Assembly: GCF_000002425.4 (NCBI RefSeq)
Contig: NC_037253.1
Span: 2,697,427 to 2,761,426, forward strand
Reading direction: 5' to 3'
Origin: Physcomitrium patens
Taxonomy: Eukaryota; Streptophyta; Bryopsida; Funariales; Funariaceae
DNA length: 64,000 bases
Every line of letters begins with the position of its first letter. The first letter of the stretch is position 1. The position numbers and the translations under genes are program-made. The notes beneath the pieces were generated by a model, which saw only the letters and a list, made by a program, of their open reading frames with translations, was not told the DNA's origin and ran no database searches. Of this stretch, positions 35,411-48,700 are shown piece by piece.

Positions 35411-36926
35411 ACTATTTGAGTTCATGTCACTCAAATTTCAAAAGTTTTATGACAATAATGGTATCAAGAGGAAGTTAACTCAGCCATATATCCTAGTGCA
35501 GAATGGAGTTGTGGAGAGAAGAAATAAAAATAATTTTTGAGTAATCTCGCTGCATACTTATACAATACAAGTTCTTTGGCCACTTGTAATACAAAGCAAA
35601 GTACGCTACTAACTTCTTAGTCTATAGAAGCCTCACGTTTGCTAATCGTGGCCATATGAATGGTACTATCAAATCCATAAGATCATATTATCAAAAGATG
35701 TTGCATGTGACGAAAATAGAGTCAGATATCACCATATTACAAAACAATTGCCAAAACATATTATGTGACTCTGTTGCCCATATGATATAATGATGAAGCT
35801 CAAAGTTAAGATTTTCATCAAACTAATCATTAAGATATACTATTATCCAAAAAAACAAAATCCTCTCTCTATCAAGAAATAGGAACAAAATCCAACACAC
35901 CCATGACTGAAGAATCTAGACAATATCAATACCTCCTTCAAGAACAAAGATCCAAGATAAGATTAAAAAATCACTTCATTTTTTTGGCAAAGCACTTTAA
36001 ACCACAAGACTTTGAATAGATTGTTGAAAATTGCGATTATAAATGAGCTATATATGATGAAGTGGATTCCTTTCGATAGCTCATATACTTCTATATGCCT
36101 CAATGATATCACGACCTTTTATTTGCTTTGTTGTAAACACTCTTAGCCAATACACTCAATATCCATAGAATGGCCATTTAATTGCAAAAAAAAGAATTTG
36201 TTTCAAAGGAACTATTGATTTTAGCATATTTTTTTTAACAAACAACAACATCATCCTCGTAAGCTATAATGATGTTGATTACGGAAGGAATGTTAATACT
36301 AGACAGCCAATATTGGATACGTAATCTACTATAACAACTTATAGACATCTTAATTAAACCAATGGACATATTTACGTACTATTGTATACATGAATCAATC
36401 AATATATTATCAATATCTATCTCAGTTTAGCTATTCTCTTATATAATTCTTTGTAGAACTTCTATCTCTGAAGCTCTTGAATTTTGCTCCTGTAAAACCA
36501 ATTACATTGGCCTTACATTCCTTCCATGAATCATAGATTTTTGGCCCAAATTTTACTTAGACAATGTAAAATTTTTGAAACCTTACTCTAACATATATAG
36601 ATCTAGATACATTGAAAGTCCTTCAATTTTTTATTAATTTAGAGGGAGCTTCATTTTTGTTTTTACTTCTCACTAAAAATATGTACAAGCTCTCTAACAA
36701 ATTTGTAGTAGAAGAAAAAACATCCACACATGCTCGACGCATTGTCAATACTACCATCTATAATCCTAGAAGAAACAACTTCCACTACAACAAAATGTTC
36801 AATGGATACAAAAACAACAAACAATGAATGAAGAAGTGAAGGATTGCTTACATTGTACAACTCTTCAACTTCTTGCTACAAACAATCCAGTATTACAAAA
36901 ACTCTAAGTTCTAGTGTAATAGGGAG
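35411..36926 (+). pseudogene. Copia 2 integrase (downstream part), RT and RNase H remnants
   Basis: 35411-35540 carries the second half of a Copia integrase core: FQKFYDNNGIKRKLTQPY, then QNGVVERRN, a hallmark of the family. Further right are a short RT-start remnant near 36000-36070 and an RNase H-like block near 36265-36310. Most of the RT is absent. Decayed. Confidence 0.65.
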
Positions 36927-37136
36927 TGTTGAATAAAGCACAATGGAACTCATGCTAAAATTTAGTTTATTATAGAGTAAAAAATTGTTGATCATTAAAG
37001 ATTGTATGATCATTTTTAGTGCCACTTGACTCTTCAAGTCTTGCAAACAACATACCATTAGAATTACTTATCATTGTGACATGTACTTTAGTTGACAAAA
37101 AGCTTAATATAACTATCTCTTGAATAAACTTCAACA
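36927..37136 (+). repeat. 3' LTR of Copia 2
   Basis: Starts tgttgaataaagcacaatgg and ends aaacttcaaca. About 82 percent identical by eye to 28125-28334; most differences are C-T or G-A transitions. Confidence 0.9.
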
Positions 37137-37141
37137 ACAAT
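37137..37141. repeat. Target-site duplication of Copia 2, right copy (acaat)
   Basis: Identical to 28120-28124. Confidence 0.9.
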
Positions 37142-37696
37142 TGCTTGCTTGATTCAAGGTTCAATTCCATTCATAGAATGTGAATGTTGCTTCAAGTCGT
37201 TGAAGAAGCTTAGAGTCCCATATTCAATGGATGATGTATGATTTTGTCATAGAATCATCTATTGAATAACCACTTCATTCATTGATATCTCATCCATTGG
37301 ATGGTAATGAATGTCGTTGGATTTCATTTGATGGATGTCCATTGAATGACGTTGTATTATATTTCTTTTTTTGGGTGATAATGTTGAAACCATTAATAAT
37401 AGTTTAGGATATTATTGAAGCAAAATTTCTTGTGGTAAAGAATAAGACCTAAATAAATAATCAAATGCTTTTTTCTCAATTATTGAATTCACTTTTATTT
37501 TTTAACATAGATTTCTTAATAAATACTCACAATTGGACGATGTGGATTTTTATTTTATTTTGTGTTCGAATCAAAGGTTTGGATCATAGTGAGAAACTTC
37601 TTTTCACAATTAATTAGAGATTCAAAAGATGTGAATTTTATACAATTATTGAATTAAGAAGTTATTATTCTCTCAAGAATTAATAGAATATTTTTT

Positions 37697-37700
<4 letters not shown>

Positions 37701-37755
<55 letters not shown>
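37701..37755. repeat. (TA)n-(AG)n compound microsatellite
   Basis: About 15 TA units followed directly by 12 AG units. Confidence 0.95.
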
Positions 37756-38417
37756 TCTATGTAATTAGTTGTATACTTACATGCATAGATTACACAATAC
37801 AAATACAAAATGTACCTTGTTCTTGATTACATAATAAAATTCAAAAGTAATCTTTTATTAACTATTATAATTATTGATTTACCTTTACATCATTGAATTT
37901 TTTATTTACCATGAAAATACAATAAATTTCTACAAAATAATTATATTTTTTTAAATAATTAATTTTGGTTTTTTCAATATAATTTATTTTAGCCAAATAT
38001 AAATACCAAATACAATTAGGAGTTTTACTGCTAGGAATATTAGACAATTATATTAAATAAAATATAATCTCCCTAATACAAAATATTCCAATTAAATTTT
38101 TTCCTTCTAATTTGTTTGAGTTTTTTAACTCTCACCTTTCTATCTTATCATTCAAGATCATCTGACTTCTATAATTGTTTTCTACAATCTATAAGTTTAA
38201 TGTTTTTTCTATTATTTACATCTTGTATTAAATGTTTTAACAACTAAACCTCCATTAATTGTTAGTCAAAATAATGATCTTTTTCTTAAATATATATATA
38301 TATTAGCAATCTCTATCACATCTTAAGTCAATTCTTGTTGACAATCCTCATATTATTGACAAATAATATGCAAAAGGTTAGAATTTTAATCTTTAAACAA
38401 AAAAATCCAAAAAACCC

Positions 38418-38444
38418 AAAAAAAAAAAAAAAAAAAAAAAAAAA
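38418..38444. repeat. Poly-A tract (A27)
   Basis: Uninterrupted A run in AT-rich DNA. Confidence 0.95.
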
Positions 38445-39456
38445 CTTAGGATGATTCTACTTTGAACATCCAAATTTACAAAGGAAACAAAAGCAAGTAC
38501 AAGTAAACTTAAGTTTTCAATTGATGTTTATTTACGAGCAAGCTTCACCCTGTAACAAGATGCATTCTGGCCTTGGGTTTTGGAGTAATCAAAAAGTCGT
38601 TGAGGGATAATTCTTAATGCAAAAGATCTGTCATCCTTCAAAATTTATTACTTTAACATGTTCTACGAAATCAAAAAGTTCAGTAAAATTTACATTAACT
38701 TTTTTAACCCCAAGTTTTTTGGTTCAATTACAATTCGATTTTCCTGGGCATCTCGCATTTACAATTATTGTTTTCCTTTTTATGATGAGAAGCTGTGACA
38801 TTAAAGTTACATTGTCTATGCATTTGTATTTATTAAATGAAGTGAAAGATCCCACAACTGGGATTTGAAATTACAAGTGTCACATTACCAACAATCCTGA
38901 ATGAGAGTGACGTCATAGCAGGTAACAGCCCTCATTAAAACTAAGACGAAAGAAGCGACAGTAACAGTAGAAGTGTTCGGATGTGAACTGTGAAAGGTCG
39001 TAGTCATCACCCTTAAAAACAGTGCCGAGAGTAAAGAAACAGATCACAGTAAGGATTGAATTATGTATAAACAACCCGAGAAGACACTAACGTTGCTTTC
39101 AGGTTATCGTTACGAAAATCCTATTACCATTCAATGTTTTAAGTACATGGTTCTGTTTAGTTAAATGGACTCATGGGGCTCTAACTTCTCTGTGCAATAT
39201 TAATTAGTAAATTGAGGTGACTCGCATAAATTGCAATTCAACCGCTATAACATGCATACATAAATGATTGTAGGTGAAAAAGAAAGATTTTGCAACTCGT
39301 TTTCATTATCTATTAGATTCAAGGAAAGTAACAAATCAAACATCACCACAGAAATCTGAAAGGTGTAATGGGACACAGCATCCGTAAATCAGCCGAAATT
39401 GATCTCCAGCCACCTGGATGAAATGTTTCATTTACTCAATTTAAAAAACAAAGTTT

Positions 39457-40987
39457 CTAAACCTTGAAACCTCTGCTGTTACGACGACCACGAGCCTTCT
39501 CAAACTTGCGGCCCTTCGAACGCACGTAGGGTTTAGCGTGACTTTGTGGTACACCAGGTGCTCCGAAGTGCTTAACTGCCTCACGAGCATTCTTGGGACC
39601 CCGAAGAAGAACCTAAGTTGAGAAAGACAAAAGTAGAATTGGTACACTCAGTAGGTGAAAGGAAAAACCTTACGTGGATGAGCATACTATGCCAACCTAC
39701 CCACGAGCACAACGCAATTCTAAACAAATTACAGTTTCGGACAGCTAGGAAGCATTTCAGGAACTACCTGATGAGTGCAGCGATAAAGTTCTCAACACAG
39801 CATAGACCCATCAATAAATAGTATTTAACCCGTAAATAGACTACATTAGCACACACAACTTACAGTATTAGCACCAGTTGGTGCACGCAGTGCAAGCTGA
39901 TCGAAAGTCAAACATTCCCCTCCAGCCTTCACGATGCGGGCACGAGCGGTCTCGGTGAAGCGCAAAGCGCAAACCTTCAATGCGGGAACCTCAAACTGCC
40001 TGACGTCGTCAGTGATGGTTCCTACCAACACAGCAATCTTGTCGTCCTACATACACGAAATCGGAGGACAGTTACAAAAGATGATTTTGCTCGTGGGTGC
40101 CAAGGAAGAAGTTGGTGCTCTACAGCAGCACACAATGTCGAAGGCCGTAGGCAGAATTCACTTAGGAAGGAATAGTTGACTACCTAGCAACGAAACCCTA
40201 GGATTGTAGTTGCGAAGTAGTACCTTTCCAGCCATGTACTTGACAAGGCGGCTCATGGAGAGAGGAGCCCTGTTGATTCTGCTCATGAACAGACGTTTCA
40301 AGACGACGCTGTTGAAGGGAGCATCTGTCCTCCTCACCAAAAACCTGTAGAGCTGCTTAAGGAAGAACCTACTGTTAAGATTCCGCGTTGCAATAACATC
40401 GTATTGCAATACCCTAGCACGTTATGAACTGTAAAACGTAAACGACCGAAAATTGGACAATGAGTCTAACCCTAATCTCACAGCTGAAATGCAGGGACCG
40501 TTGCAGGGCAGCAGACATAGCAATTACAGTTGAAACATCGTAAGCGGACTAGCATAACGCATGCTGAAGCAGCTTGAAGAAAAGAGGTGTGCTACTTTCC
40601 AAATAATTACGCACTGGAGTTTGCCTTTCACGACTCATGAGAACAGCAACACACGTCGACTCAAGATATATCTCAAGCGAAGTCAATACAGAATACAGAA
40701 GCATACCTTCACAAGAAGCTTAAGGTAGACATTCTGGCTCTTGGGAGCAGTACGCTTGGTTTTCTTGTTGCGACCACCGGCCTTCAAGTCGATACCCTAT
40801 TCGTGGAGGAACAAATGCGAAACAAACCGTCAGCAGTTGACACAATTCCACGAAAACTGCATCCGTGTTTGGGTTCTTTGCAAAACTAAAATCTGACATT
40901 CTCTACTCGGGGGAAAAAAAAAAAAAAAAAAAAAAGAGAGAAAGAACGGCGGCCGTGTTGAGGTCACAGAAGCAGAAGCGTTACCAT
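39457..40987 (-). CDS. RPL18: 60S ribosomal protein L18 (eL18), 5 exons
   Basis: Coding exons on the minus strand are 40985-40987, 40707-40796, 40224-40352, 39864-40046 and 39457-39612, all with GT-AG introns. They give a 186-residue protein, the usual size for plant eL18. Recognisable segments are [96 protein letters not shown] and the basic end [18 protein letters not shown]. It is a structural protein of the cytosolic large ribosomal subunit. Exon 1 contributes only the ATG, which is followed at once by gtaacg; this placement is familiar in ribosomal protein genes. All later introns fall between codons. Intron 1 contains a poly-A run (about 40915-40935). A telo-box lies about 110 bp upstream. 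Confidence 0.96.
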
Positions 40988-41096
40988 GGTTGCCGATGAG
41001 TCCGAGCCCGCGAGTAAGGAGCCCTGCGATGGCGTTGGGGACTCGGAAAGAGAGGCGATCGGTACTCCAGCCCTCGAGTAAACCCTGCGGAGCCCC

Positions 41097-41106
41097 AAAC
41101 CCTAAA
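41097..41106 (+). promoter_or_regulatory. Telo-box in the RPL18 promoter
   Basis: aaaccctaaa lies 110 bp upstream of the RPL18 start codon. Telo-boxes (AAACCCTAA) are a known feature of plant ribosomal protein gene promoters and act in either orientation. Position and gene type agree, so function is likely though not shown here. Confidence 0.65.
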
Positions 41107-43303
41107 ATGGTTTCCAGCCGTCCGATCCTCGGTTCACTGAAGGCGTTGATCTAGGGTGTGGAGTAGTTCATTGCGCTGGTGTTCTTGCAGCCGCGATGGA
41201 ATCTGGTTCCCCACGTTCCCCGAAAGCGTTCTACTAACGTCAATGCATGCAGAAACGTTTTTGGCTTTCAAGCTTAAGCTCCACGAAAAAAAAGCTTGAG
41301 AAATGTCCCCATTTTTGCCATTATTTTGTTACCGATTTGTTACCGATGTGTGTGCAGAATCGGTTAATTTTTTCTAGGCTCTGATTAATTTTTTAGATCC
41401 AATAGTGGGGTCATGTGTATTGACTGACACATTTTGATGGATTTACAAATTAAAGTGAAAAATAAATTACAACTTTACCTCAAAGACAAGGGTTTTGATT
41501 AAAATCCCATTGGGTTTTTATCACCTCTCCATGAATTTTTAACCTCACAATTAAAATATGTGCTGATTTAATACACAATATAAATTGTTTAAAATGAATA
41601 AAGAAGAATGTTAAATAGACCTAGGCTTTTACTAAATTTACTAGCCTTACTAAAACTAAATTACTAGCCACTTAAACTAAATTTACTAGCCGTACTAAAT
41701 TTTAAAATGACATTTAGATTCATTTCTCCACTACTTGATCCAAAACCAATGAAAAACAACCACATTCATTATGATTACCACATTCTTCATTGTGAGTAGG
41801 TTGATTTAGTAAAACTTAGGTCTATTTAACATTCCCCTAAATAAATATCTAAATAATACTACTATATTTATTTTTTTGATACTATGGGTAAATCCAACTT
41901 TAATCTTTTGATCACAAACACCACTTACAGAGCTATTTGTTTTGTAATACAATAGAAGCAATTGTAAAAATGAATAGGTTGGAGGTGTAGTGAATGCAAA
42001 ATAACAACAGAAACTGTAAAGTACTACAGATAATTTCAATATTACCACTATCCTTGTATAAATAGACTGTGATTAAAAAAAAAAAATCAACACATGTGGT
42101 TATCTTAGTTTAAATGAATTTTTCCACACAAATAACATATGTGATGATGAGAATGTTTTTATTTATTTGGTTTTTCTGATATTTACATTTGGTTCAAATT
42201 TAAAGCATGTTTAGCTCTTAATTGCTCTCAAACAAAGTTTTACCTCTATTGTTAATAAGCTTCCCAAATGCCAGTCACTTTTTTGCAAGAGTAAAAAAAA
42301 CATTCATGGAAAAAAAAGGAATATATATATATATTGAAAGATAAAATATATGTTCTACAAGTATTGCACAACAATCAATCAAATTTTAATTGGATTCTGA
42401 TTAAGTACATAACTATCATTTGTGAAATTTGTAGTTACACATACATTCTTGGTTGTACATCATGGCCTTTAGAATAATCTTATTTTTCAAAAAATATTGT
42501 TGCTATATTGAAAAGAAAAAACAAAATCCTCTCCTGACAATCCTGATTTTTTTTCCTGTGAACAACTCAATATAATTATAAAGAAGATTGATAATACTTG
42601 CCAGAGGATGGTAAAATCTTACTCGTTCACAATGCATACTATTACGTAAGAATTATTTTAATGCCAGTGTTTATTGATGAATAACAAGATAACTAGTGAT
42701 AATTGTTGTATTATTTGGGTTGTAGATGATGAATGTTGCCTCTATTCATATAATCGCGGTGTCTATCAATTGTGCATTGTAGAAACTTATAGGCTGCTGT
42801 GATGCATTAAGCTAGTTTCCATAGTAGACAGCGCGGCAATAAACCACCACTAAAGATTTCATGAAATAGTCCAAAATTACTTAAAAACACACATACACAC
42901 TTTGTAACTGACTATCAAGCATTTGCATAACATACCCAATCTCTGTACAAAAAAAATACTCTTCCATGTCAATGCCTTTATGTCTAATACACAAGTAGGG
43001 CTTCACTGTGCCTTTCAAGCAGCACATGGTACTAGCAACGAGCTTCAATGCTCTTCAATGGCAATCCATGCATTGCTCTGACTCCACAGTGTCAACTTGT
43101 CGTTTCTGAGGAGTTCCTGCTCCATATTGTCCATGGAGCACATGAGCTCTCATTACTCGGATTGCAACGTTGAGTGGGGAATAACTGGAATACGAGTTTG
43201 CGGAATTCTCAATCGGAAGAAGGTATTGCAGAAAATGTACACAGCGATGTAGAGAAAAGTAAAGAAATCAGAGTTTTTAAGATAAAAAATTGCGCTTTGC
43301 TTC
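41107..43303. other. AT-rich spacer between RPL18 and the 322-residue gene
   Basis: No coding signal. 41620-41700 holds a short repetitive patch built on actaaatttactagcc words (three or four degenerate copies). A short (TA)n lies near 42319-42334. The right end probably contains the 3' UTR of the next minus-strand gene. Confidence 0.5.
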
Positions 43304-44684
43304 CTAAAGAATTCGTGAACATGGAAGATGCTTGACCCTCCGCCTATGTCTCCCCATAAGCTTCCGTTCCGAAGGCCGACTGGGCCATCGAGAATTGGGG
43401 TTGTACCGACGTCGGTTCCGTTTCTTCCTCCTGCAGCTTCCTCGTGCTGCTATGCCTCCTCCAAGTGCACGGTAGAGCTGCACCCACATAGGAGCATTGG
43501 CCCTCTCTTCAGGAAGGGGCTGAGGTAGACTTGTCTGAGGGTCGCTCGGTTCAGCCACTGCTGCCAGCATTAGCAGCTGCGGGAGGGCGAGAAGAAACCC
43601 TTGGAAGTAGCCACTAGTGTGGGAAAGGGGGTGGTTGTATGAGCGGTGGCGCAAGAACTCCGGCTGCAGGGAGTCTGAAATCGTCCAACGAAACAATGAA
43701 TGTGCATGCTCTACGCGGTTGAGATCTCCGACGGAATTATAAAACTGGAAACCTCATCTGGAATTTACTGGAATCGTCCTAGTGCGAATCATTGAGAATC
43801 ACTGATTTTTTTTAAACACAGTAAAATGGAATAATTTTTTCCTACGACTTTTTCCACTGAAGAGTAGGGAGGAGCTTTTTAAGTTCACAGAAAAAGACTT
43901 ACTGCCTTCACGCACTGCACGCTGTGACACACCGGTATTGACAATAGCCTCCTCGGATTTCGTAACACGGACAAGCTCATCTTTGAGGTTCACGTTCTCC
44001 ATCGACGTCGCTGCCACGGCTCGCTGTAGCTGTACAACTTGCGCCGTCAAATTCTGGCACCTAACTTCAAGCTCCTTTATATGAGATTCTTCCCAGTCCT
44101 GAGATTGAGAGGCGGCATCCCTGCAAGTCTCGAATCTGAATATAACATCATAACGTGACTGGCAGTTAGTGCTACTTCAAATTCCCGCCCAAAACTACAA
44201 ACAGAAGTGGACCCAGGTGCACACGCAATTCACGAAACAAATTCATTTCTTTCGTAGCATCGGGCAAAAGTTTACCAACGATACCCAAAACCACAGACAG
44301 TGAAACCAAGACAACGCACCTCCGAACAAATTCAGGATCATCGGGATTGCACTGCTGGCCGGAGGGAGCGCTCCACACAACACCCAAGGAGGAATGCGTT
44401 GCGGCAACAGATTCGGAGGCAACAGGAGTAAGAGAAGAGAAAGAAGAGGACAACGCAACCGTATCAGCATTATCACCACACGAGGCAGACAACGCAAACA
44501 CCTCTACATGAGGAGAGACAGACTCGGAAGCGGAAGAAAGAGAAGCTGAAGCCATGGCAGTTTCTCGCCACCGCTCCTCGTCACCGCTATCAATCTCAAC
44601 ATTATCATACAGTGGCGAGAAATCAACCCAGGTCGAAGAGTCATCAACGAAAGCCTCATCAAGGTCGAAATCCAAGAGCTCCAT
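43304..44684 (-). CDS. Uncharacterised acidic, coiled-coil, basic-tail protein, 3 exons
   Basis: Exons 44320-44684, 43903-44135 and 43304-43674 join in frame across GT-AG introns (gtgcgt...cag, gtaagt...cag) to give 322 residues. The start MELLDFDLDEAFVDD is chosen because it opens the conserved-looking acidic part; an in-frame ATG at 44768 would add 28 residues. Residues 1-45 are acidic with aromatic residues (STWVDFSPLYDNVEIDSGDE), 45-115 are serine- and alanine-rich, and about 122-195 look like an amphipathic coiled coil (ESHIKELEVRCQNLTAQVVQ). About 222-240 is a hydrophobic stretch (YFQGFLLALPQLLMLAAVA) that could be one membrane helix, and 270-315 is very basic (RRKKRNRRR, GRHRRRVK). I do not recognise a family. 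A membrane-anchored or nuclear regulatory protein would fit this layout, but that is only inference. Confidence 0.65.
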
Positions 44685-45110
44685 TCCTGAGAGAGCTGTC
44701 TTGCAAAATCTGACTATGCATGAGGAGTTTCCATCAGGGACGAAAAACCCACAAAGAAACGAACACAACGTTCAGTGCAAGCGTCAAGAAATTGGTGACG
44801 AGGGGCAGAAACGGCTGAAATCCAGCTTCAATCGGCAGAGATTCGACGAGGCAGACAGCAGGCGTTGGAATCCCAGCTTTGTATGCGCAGGCTTCATTCT
44901 TCTGCGGCGGTAGACGCGGACGCGCGGCGACGTCAGAAGCGACCAGTAGCGTCGGGATGGACCTGTGACGACAGTTACGTCAAGCTTGCTGAGTTGGCAC
45001 TACATCAGCCAATGACCGCGCGGTCCAAAGTTGTGAGCCTTCCCGCGTTTTATTGGTGCGTAAGAAAGGTGCCAGCTCAGACTTCCTTCGTCTGACGTGT
45101 ACTGAGAACG
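44685..45110. other. Promoter / 5' leader of the 322-residue gene
   Basis: GC-rich compared with the DNA to its right; no domain is visible in the plus-strand frames (44554-44913, 44865-45095), which partly lie antisense to exon 1. Composition falls sharply to AT-rich just after 45110. Confidence 0.4.
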
Positions 45111-45688
45111 ATGTCCCATTTTATTCTAATGCTTTCGTATTTTGTTTTTTTGTAAGTACCCACCTGTAACGCATATTATGTAGAGATTATTTGTGAATTA
45201 TATCACATCTATGTAAACATATTATATGTCATCCATGTCTGCTGTAAATGTACACAATTCATAATTAATTGTTCATCAAAATTTTCTTTTTTTTATTAGT
45301 TGATTTTTGTTTGAACCATTGAAATATAAGTAGTCTCTGAATATAATTTAATAAAGGATACTTTAATGACATGTAGTATTTTGAATTTCATAAAATCTAC
45401 TTCATATGGTAAAAAAGTATCATTGTTGAAAAGTGCATGCTAACATAAAGTATCAAAATAAGAAATCTTTTAATGAATAATATATTGGGAAACATTAATC
45501 TATATAAATCAAGTTTAAGAGATCAAAAGGAATCAAGTTGATTTTATTCACGAAATATGTTAAAATGATGTAGATAAATAAATAAAACACATGTTTTTTA
45601 AGATTTTTTTTTTTTTTTTAACCCTATGAGGCTTTTGTATATGAATATAAACCACATGTTTTTGAATTCAAAGTTCTTATGTGTATTC

Positions 45689-45719
<31 letters not shown>

Positions 45720-48700
45720 ATATATATATATATATATATTAAAGAATAAAATTCATTTTTTTTATGTCATTCTATTGTATTGAATTTGTATATATTATAT
45801 CATGTAAGAGATAGTATAAAAAATATAATTTGATGTAAACATCATTCATTTTATCTTTTTTCTTAAAGAAATAGAGTTCAACATTGTCTTACAAAATTTA
45901 AGTTTTAAAAATAATTGTTACACACAACTTGATTGTATAGCTTAAATAAGATTATTTTTGCAAAAGTAATATTTAAGAAATGAGATAAAGAATCAGCTAT
46001 ATTACAATGTAATAAAATATTGGAACAGAAGTTTTAAAACACAAATAACTTCAAAAAGTCTAATACTAAATAAGATTTATAAATAAGGATAAACATGGTC
46101 TTTGTCTAAGCTTATAGTAAGTTGCTAAACGAAATAATCTAAAAAAAAAAAAATCTAAAACCTTAACTAATTAACAATAAAACATTAATTTAACATTTCT
46201 TAGATTTGGTTTCTGTTTTTTAAGAGAAAACTTTTTATTTATATTTTTTAATGTGACTACTACTTTTTTTACATTAGAAAACCAAAAGAGAATGGAGGGC
46301 GTAATGGAAAAGTATTAAAAAATAGAAAAAGAAGCCAAATTGTGCATATCCAACATAAATAAAAGTTTCTACATACTGTTAATGCCAACAAATCACTCTC
46401 AGTTAAGCAATACTTCAAAAAACAACTCTCTCCTGTGTAGAGATATAGGCTACCCCCCATACCTATTACTTCTCCAACCCTAATTTTCTTTCTTTTGGAC
46501 CTGCAGATTAAATGTGTGCATTCACTAGCAGCTTTGTAGGAGAGTCTGCTGGAATCACTTCAGAGCCTCAATAGATTTATGACCTTTTGCACACTATTGC
46601 ACAAGCCAATTTTTTGGTCGTGTAGCAAATTTGTGGATTATACAACTGTTATAAGGTTGTGTTGCCACAAGGCCTCAACATTTGTAGCCATAGCTGAATT
46701 GTTATTGGGTACATGAGGCAAGATGTCTGTATTTGCTCACTATTGGGGAATTTGCACTTCTTCTACTTCTTATTTCTATCTTAATTTTCTTACAAAGACA
46801 TCATGCTGCACAAATTAGGGTATAATCCAACAATATTTTTGGGAGTAATGTTTGGATTCTTTTAAGTTTCTAAACTTGTATTTGGCATACTCTCAAGTAA
46901 ATTCCTTTGACAAAGATTCTTAATTTTGTTGTTTAGGTACTTTACATTTATTCTTAGCACCAAAATGTACTCAATTCCTTTTTGTCTTTTGGATAGTCAA
47001 TAAATATTTCATCTTCATTCCCTTCTCCTATTCCTCAATATGATCTATTCCAATAAGAAACAATCATGTCAAAGTTAAGTTTTTAGAATTTAAGTCTAAA
47101 TTGCATTAATATCTAACTTCACATTTGATTTGCCACAATGATAGAACCAAATTGTGTACTCTCAAATAACTAATGCACTTTGTTTCTACATGCTACTAAA
47201 TGTTGTCTTAATAAATATATATTAAGTTTTAATTTTCCGCTCATTTTTTATAGAAAAAATTGTCTTAAAGGTGAGGGAGTTGCTCATGATCCACTACTGA
47301 AGCTATTTGTTATTAGATATTTATAACAAGTATATATTGGTCAAGTAATAATAACAATACCAACAAATCATATTAGATATGTATGAACATCAAATTTTTT
47401 GAGGTATATATATTTTTTTACATTCATTTATTAATACTATAGAATAAGATCAACAATCATTGCATATTCAATCATATTTCTCACTATTCTATATTCATTA
47501 AATGAGTTACTTGCTTAGACATACATAAAAAAAAACCTTAAGCATTTATATAGTTGTTTATTCTAGATTATCTTGATAATCTTGGAGTATAAATAGAATT
47601 TTGTTGTTGTATTATAGTTTAGTAAAGAGTCAAATTAGCCATTGAATTAAGTTGGTATTAATGTAGTATTAATTTGTAAAACAAAACAACCATATATTGT
47701 AAGGAACAAAATGTAGAATTCTTGTCTGATTCATTACATGATGTGATTCAATATAATTACTTCTGCAATTGTAAAAAGAATATCTATAATAAACAAACAT
47801 AATAAAGGCTTCTAAAATATCATCATCTACTAAGCAAAAAATAGCTTTAGATGAGAATAATCTCTAAAGTATATGTGAGATTTTCAAATAATATGGCCAA
47901 AGTGGAAAAGATATTATCAAACCATATTCTCAAGATGTCCATAGATAAAAACCCCATTATATCTAATAGATGTATAAATGCATCTATATACCATCAACAC
48001 AATTGATTGAAACTATATACTATTCTTACAATAGCTTTGGATTGAGATGTGAATCATCGCATGGATCTTAAGTATCTCACACTACTCAATAGAATGTCGA
48101 TGCAAAATTTGTTTGTACTAAAATAAGGATTTTATGTTCCTCTCTATAATACAAAGTCATACTAAGTTTCATTAAAAATTATAAGACATATATAATCTAA
48201 TGAATAGAAAGATCAACCATTTCAAGTTTCTATCTTAACAAGAGCTAATTTGTTGAAATTTCTTCATTGATAGGATTTGTGCACTTAAAAACAAGTTTTA
48301 AATGATCTACTTCAAACTTTGCCACATATTATACAACTTGTAGGGAATTAAAATTTGAGTGTTTGTCTTTTATATCATTTATATCCCAAAAGAACCATGT
48401 TTAAAGAAAGCAACACATAATGCAAAAGATGCTTTTATTTTTTTTGTTAGCAAAATTGGTGTTGCAATAACCATCATACACATTAGAATTTTGGTGCATA
48501 TATTTGAGCTTTAAGTTACAAATAATTACAATACATAAAGTAATAACAAAAAAAAAAAAAAAAATCATTTTTGGCTTGGCTATTTGAACTTATTCATTCA
48601 ATTTATTATAAGTTGAGAAAAAGTTTTATATAAATAATCTAAAAATTATATTTAATTAATTAATTTATTGAATCAAGTATAATGGCTATACAAGATTGCT

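Larger units (their letters stand above)
28125..37136 (+). mobile_element. Copia LTR retrotransposon 2 (outer), interrupted by Copia 3
   Basis: LTRs of 210 bp (28125-28334 and 36927-37136) flank the element, with a perfect acaat target duplication outside. The primer-binding site tggtatgagagc (28335-28346) directly follows the 5' LTR and a polypurine stretch precedes the 3' LTR. Plus-strand order is gag, zinc knuckle, pre-integrase, integrase, then remnants of RT and RNase H. Another Copia (30309-35410) sits inside the integrase region. Without the guest the element is about 3.9 kb, so much of the usual pol length is missing. LTR identity by eye is about 82 percent, which makes it the oldest of the three Copia copies. 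Decayed, with many breaks. It is a different family from elements 1 and 3. Confidence 0.9.
37142..39456. other. AT-rich spacer, no gene seen
   Basis: 37190-37370 is a degenerate low-complexity patch of attgaatg/catccattg-like words. A (TA)n-(AG)n microsatellite and an A27 tract follow. The frame at 38617-38868 has no recognisable domain. The last few hundred bases should include the 3' UTR of RPL18. Confidence 0.5.
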
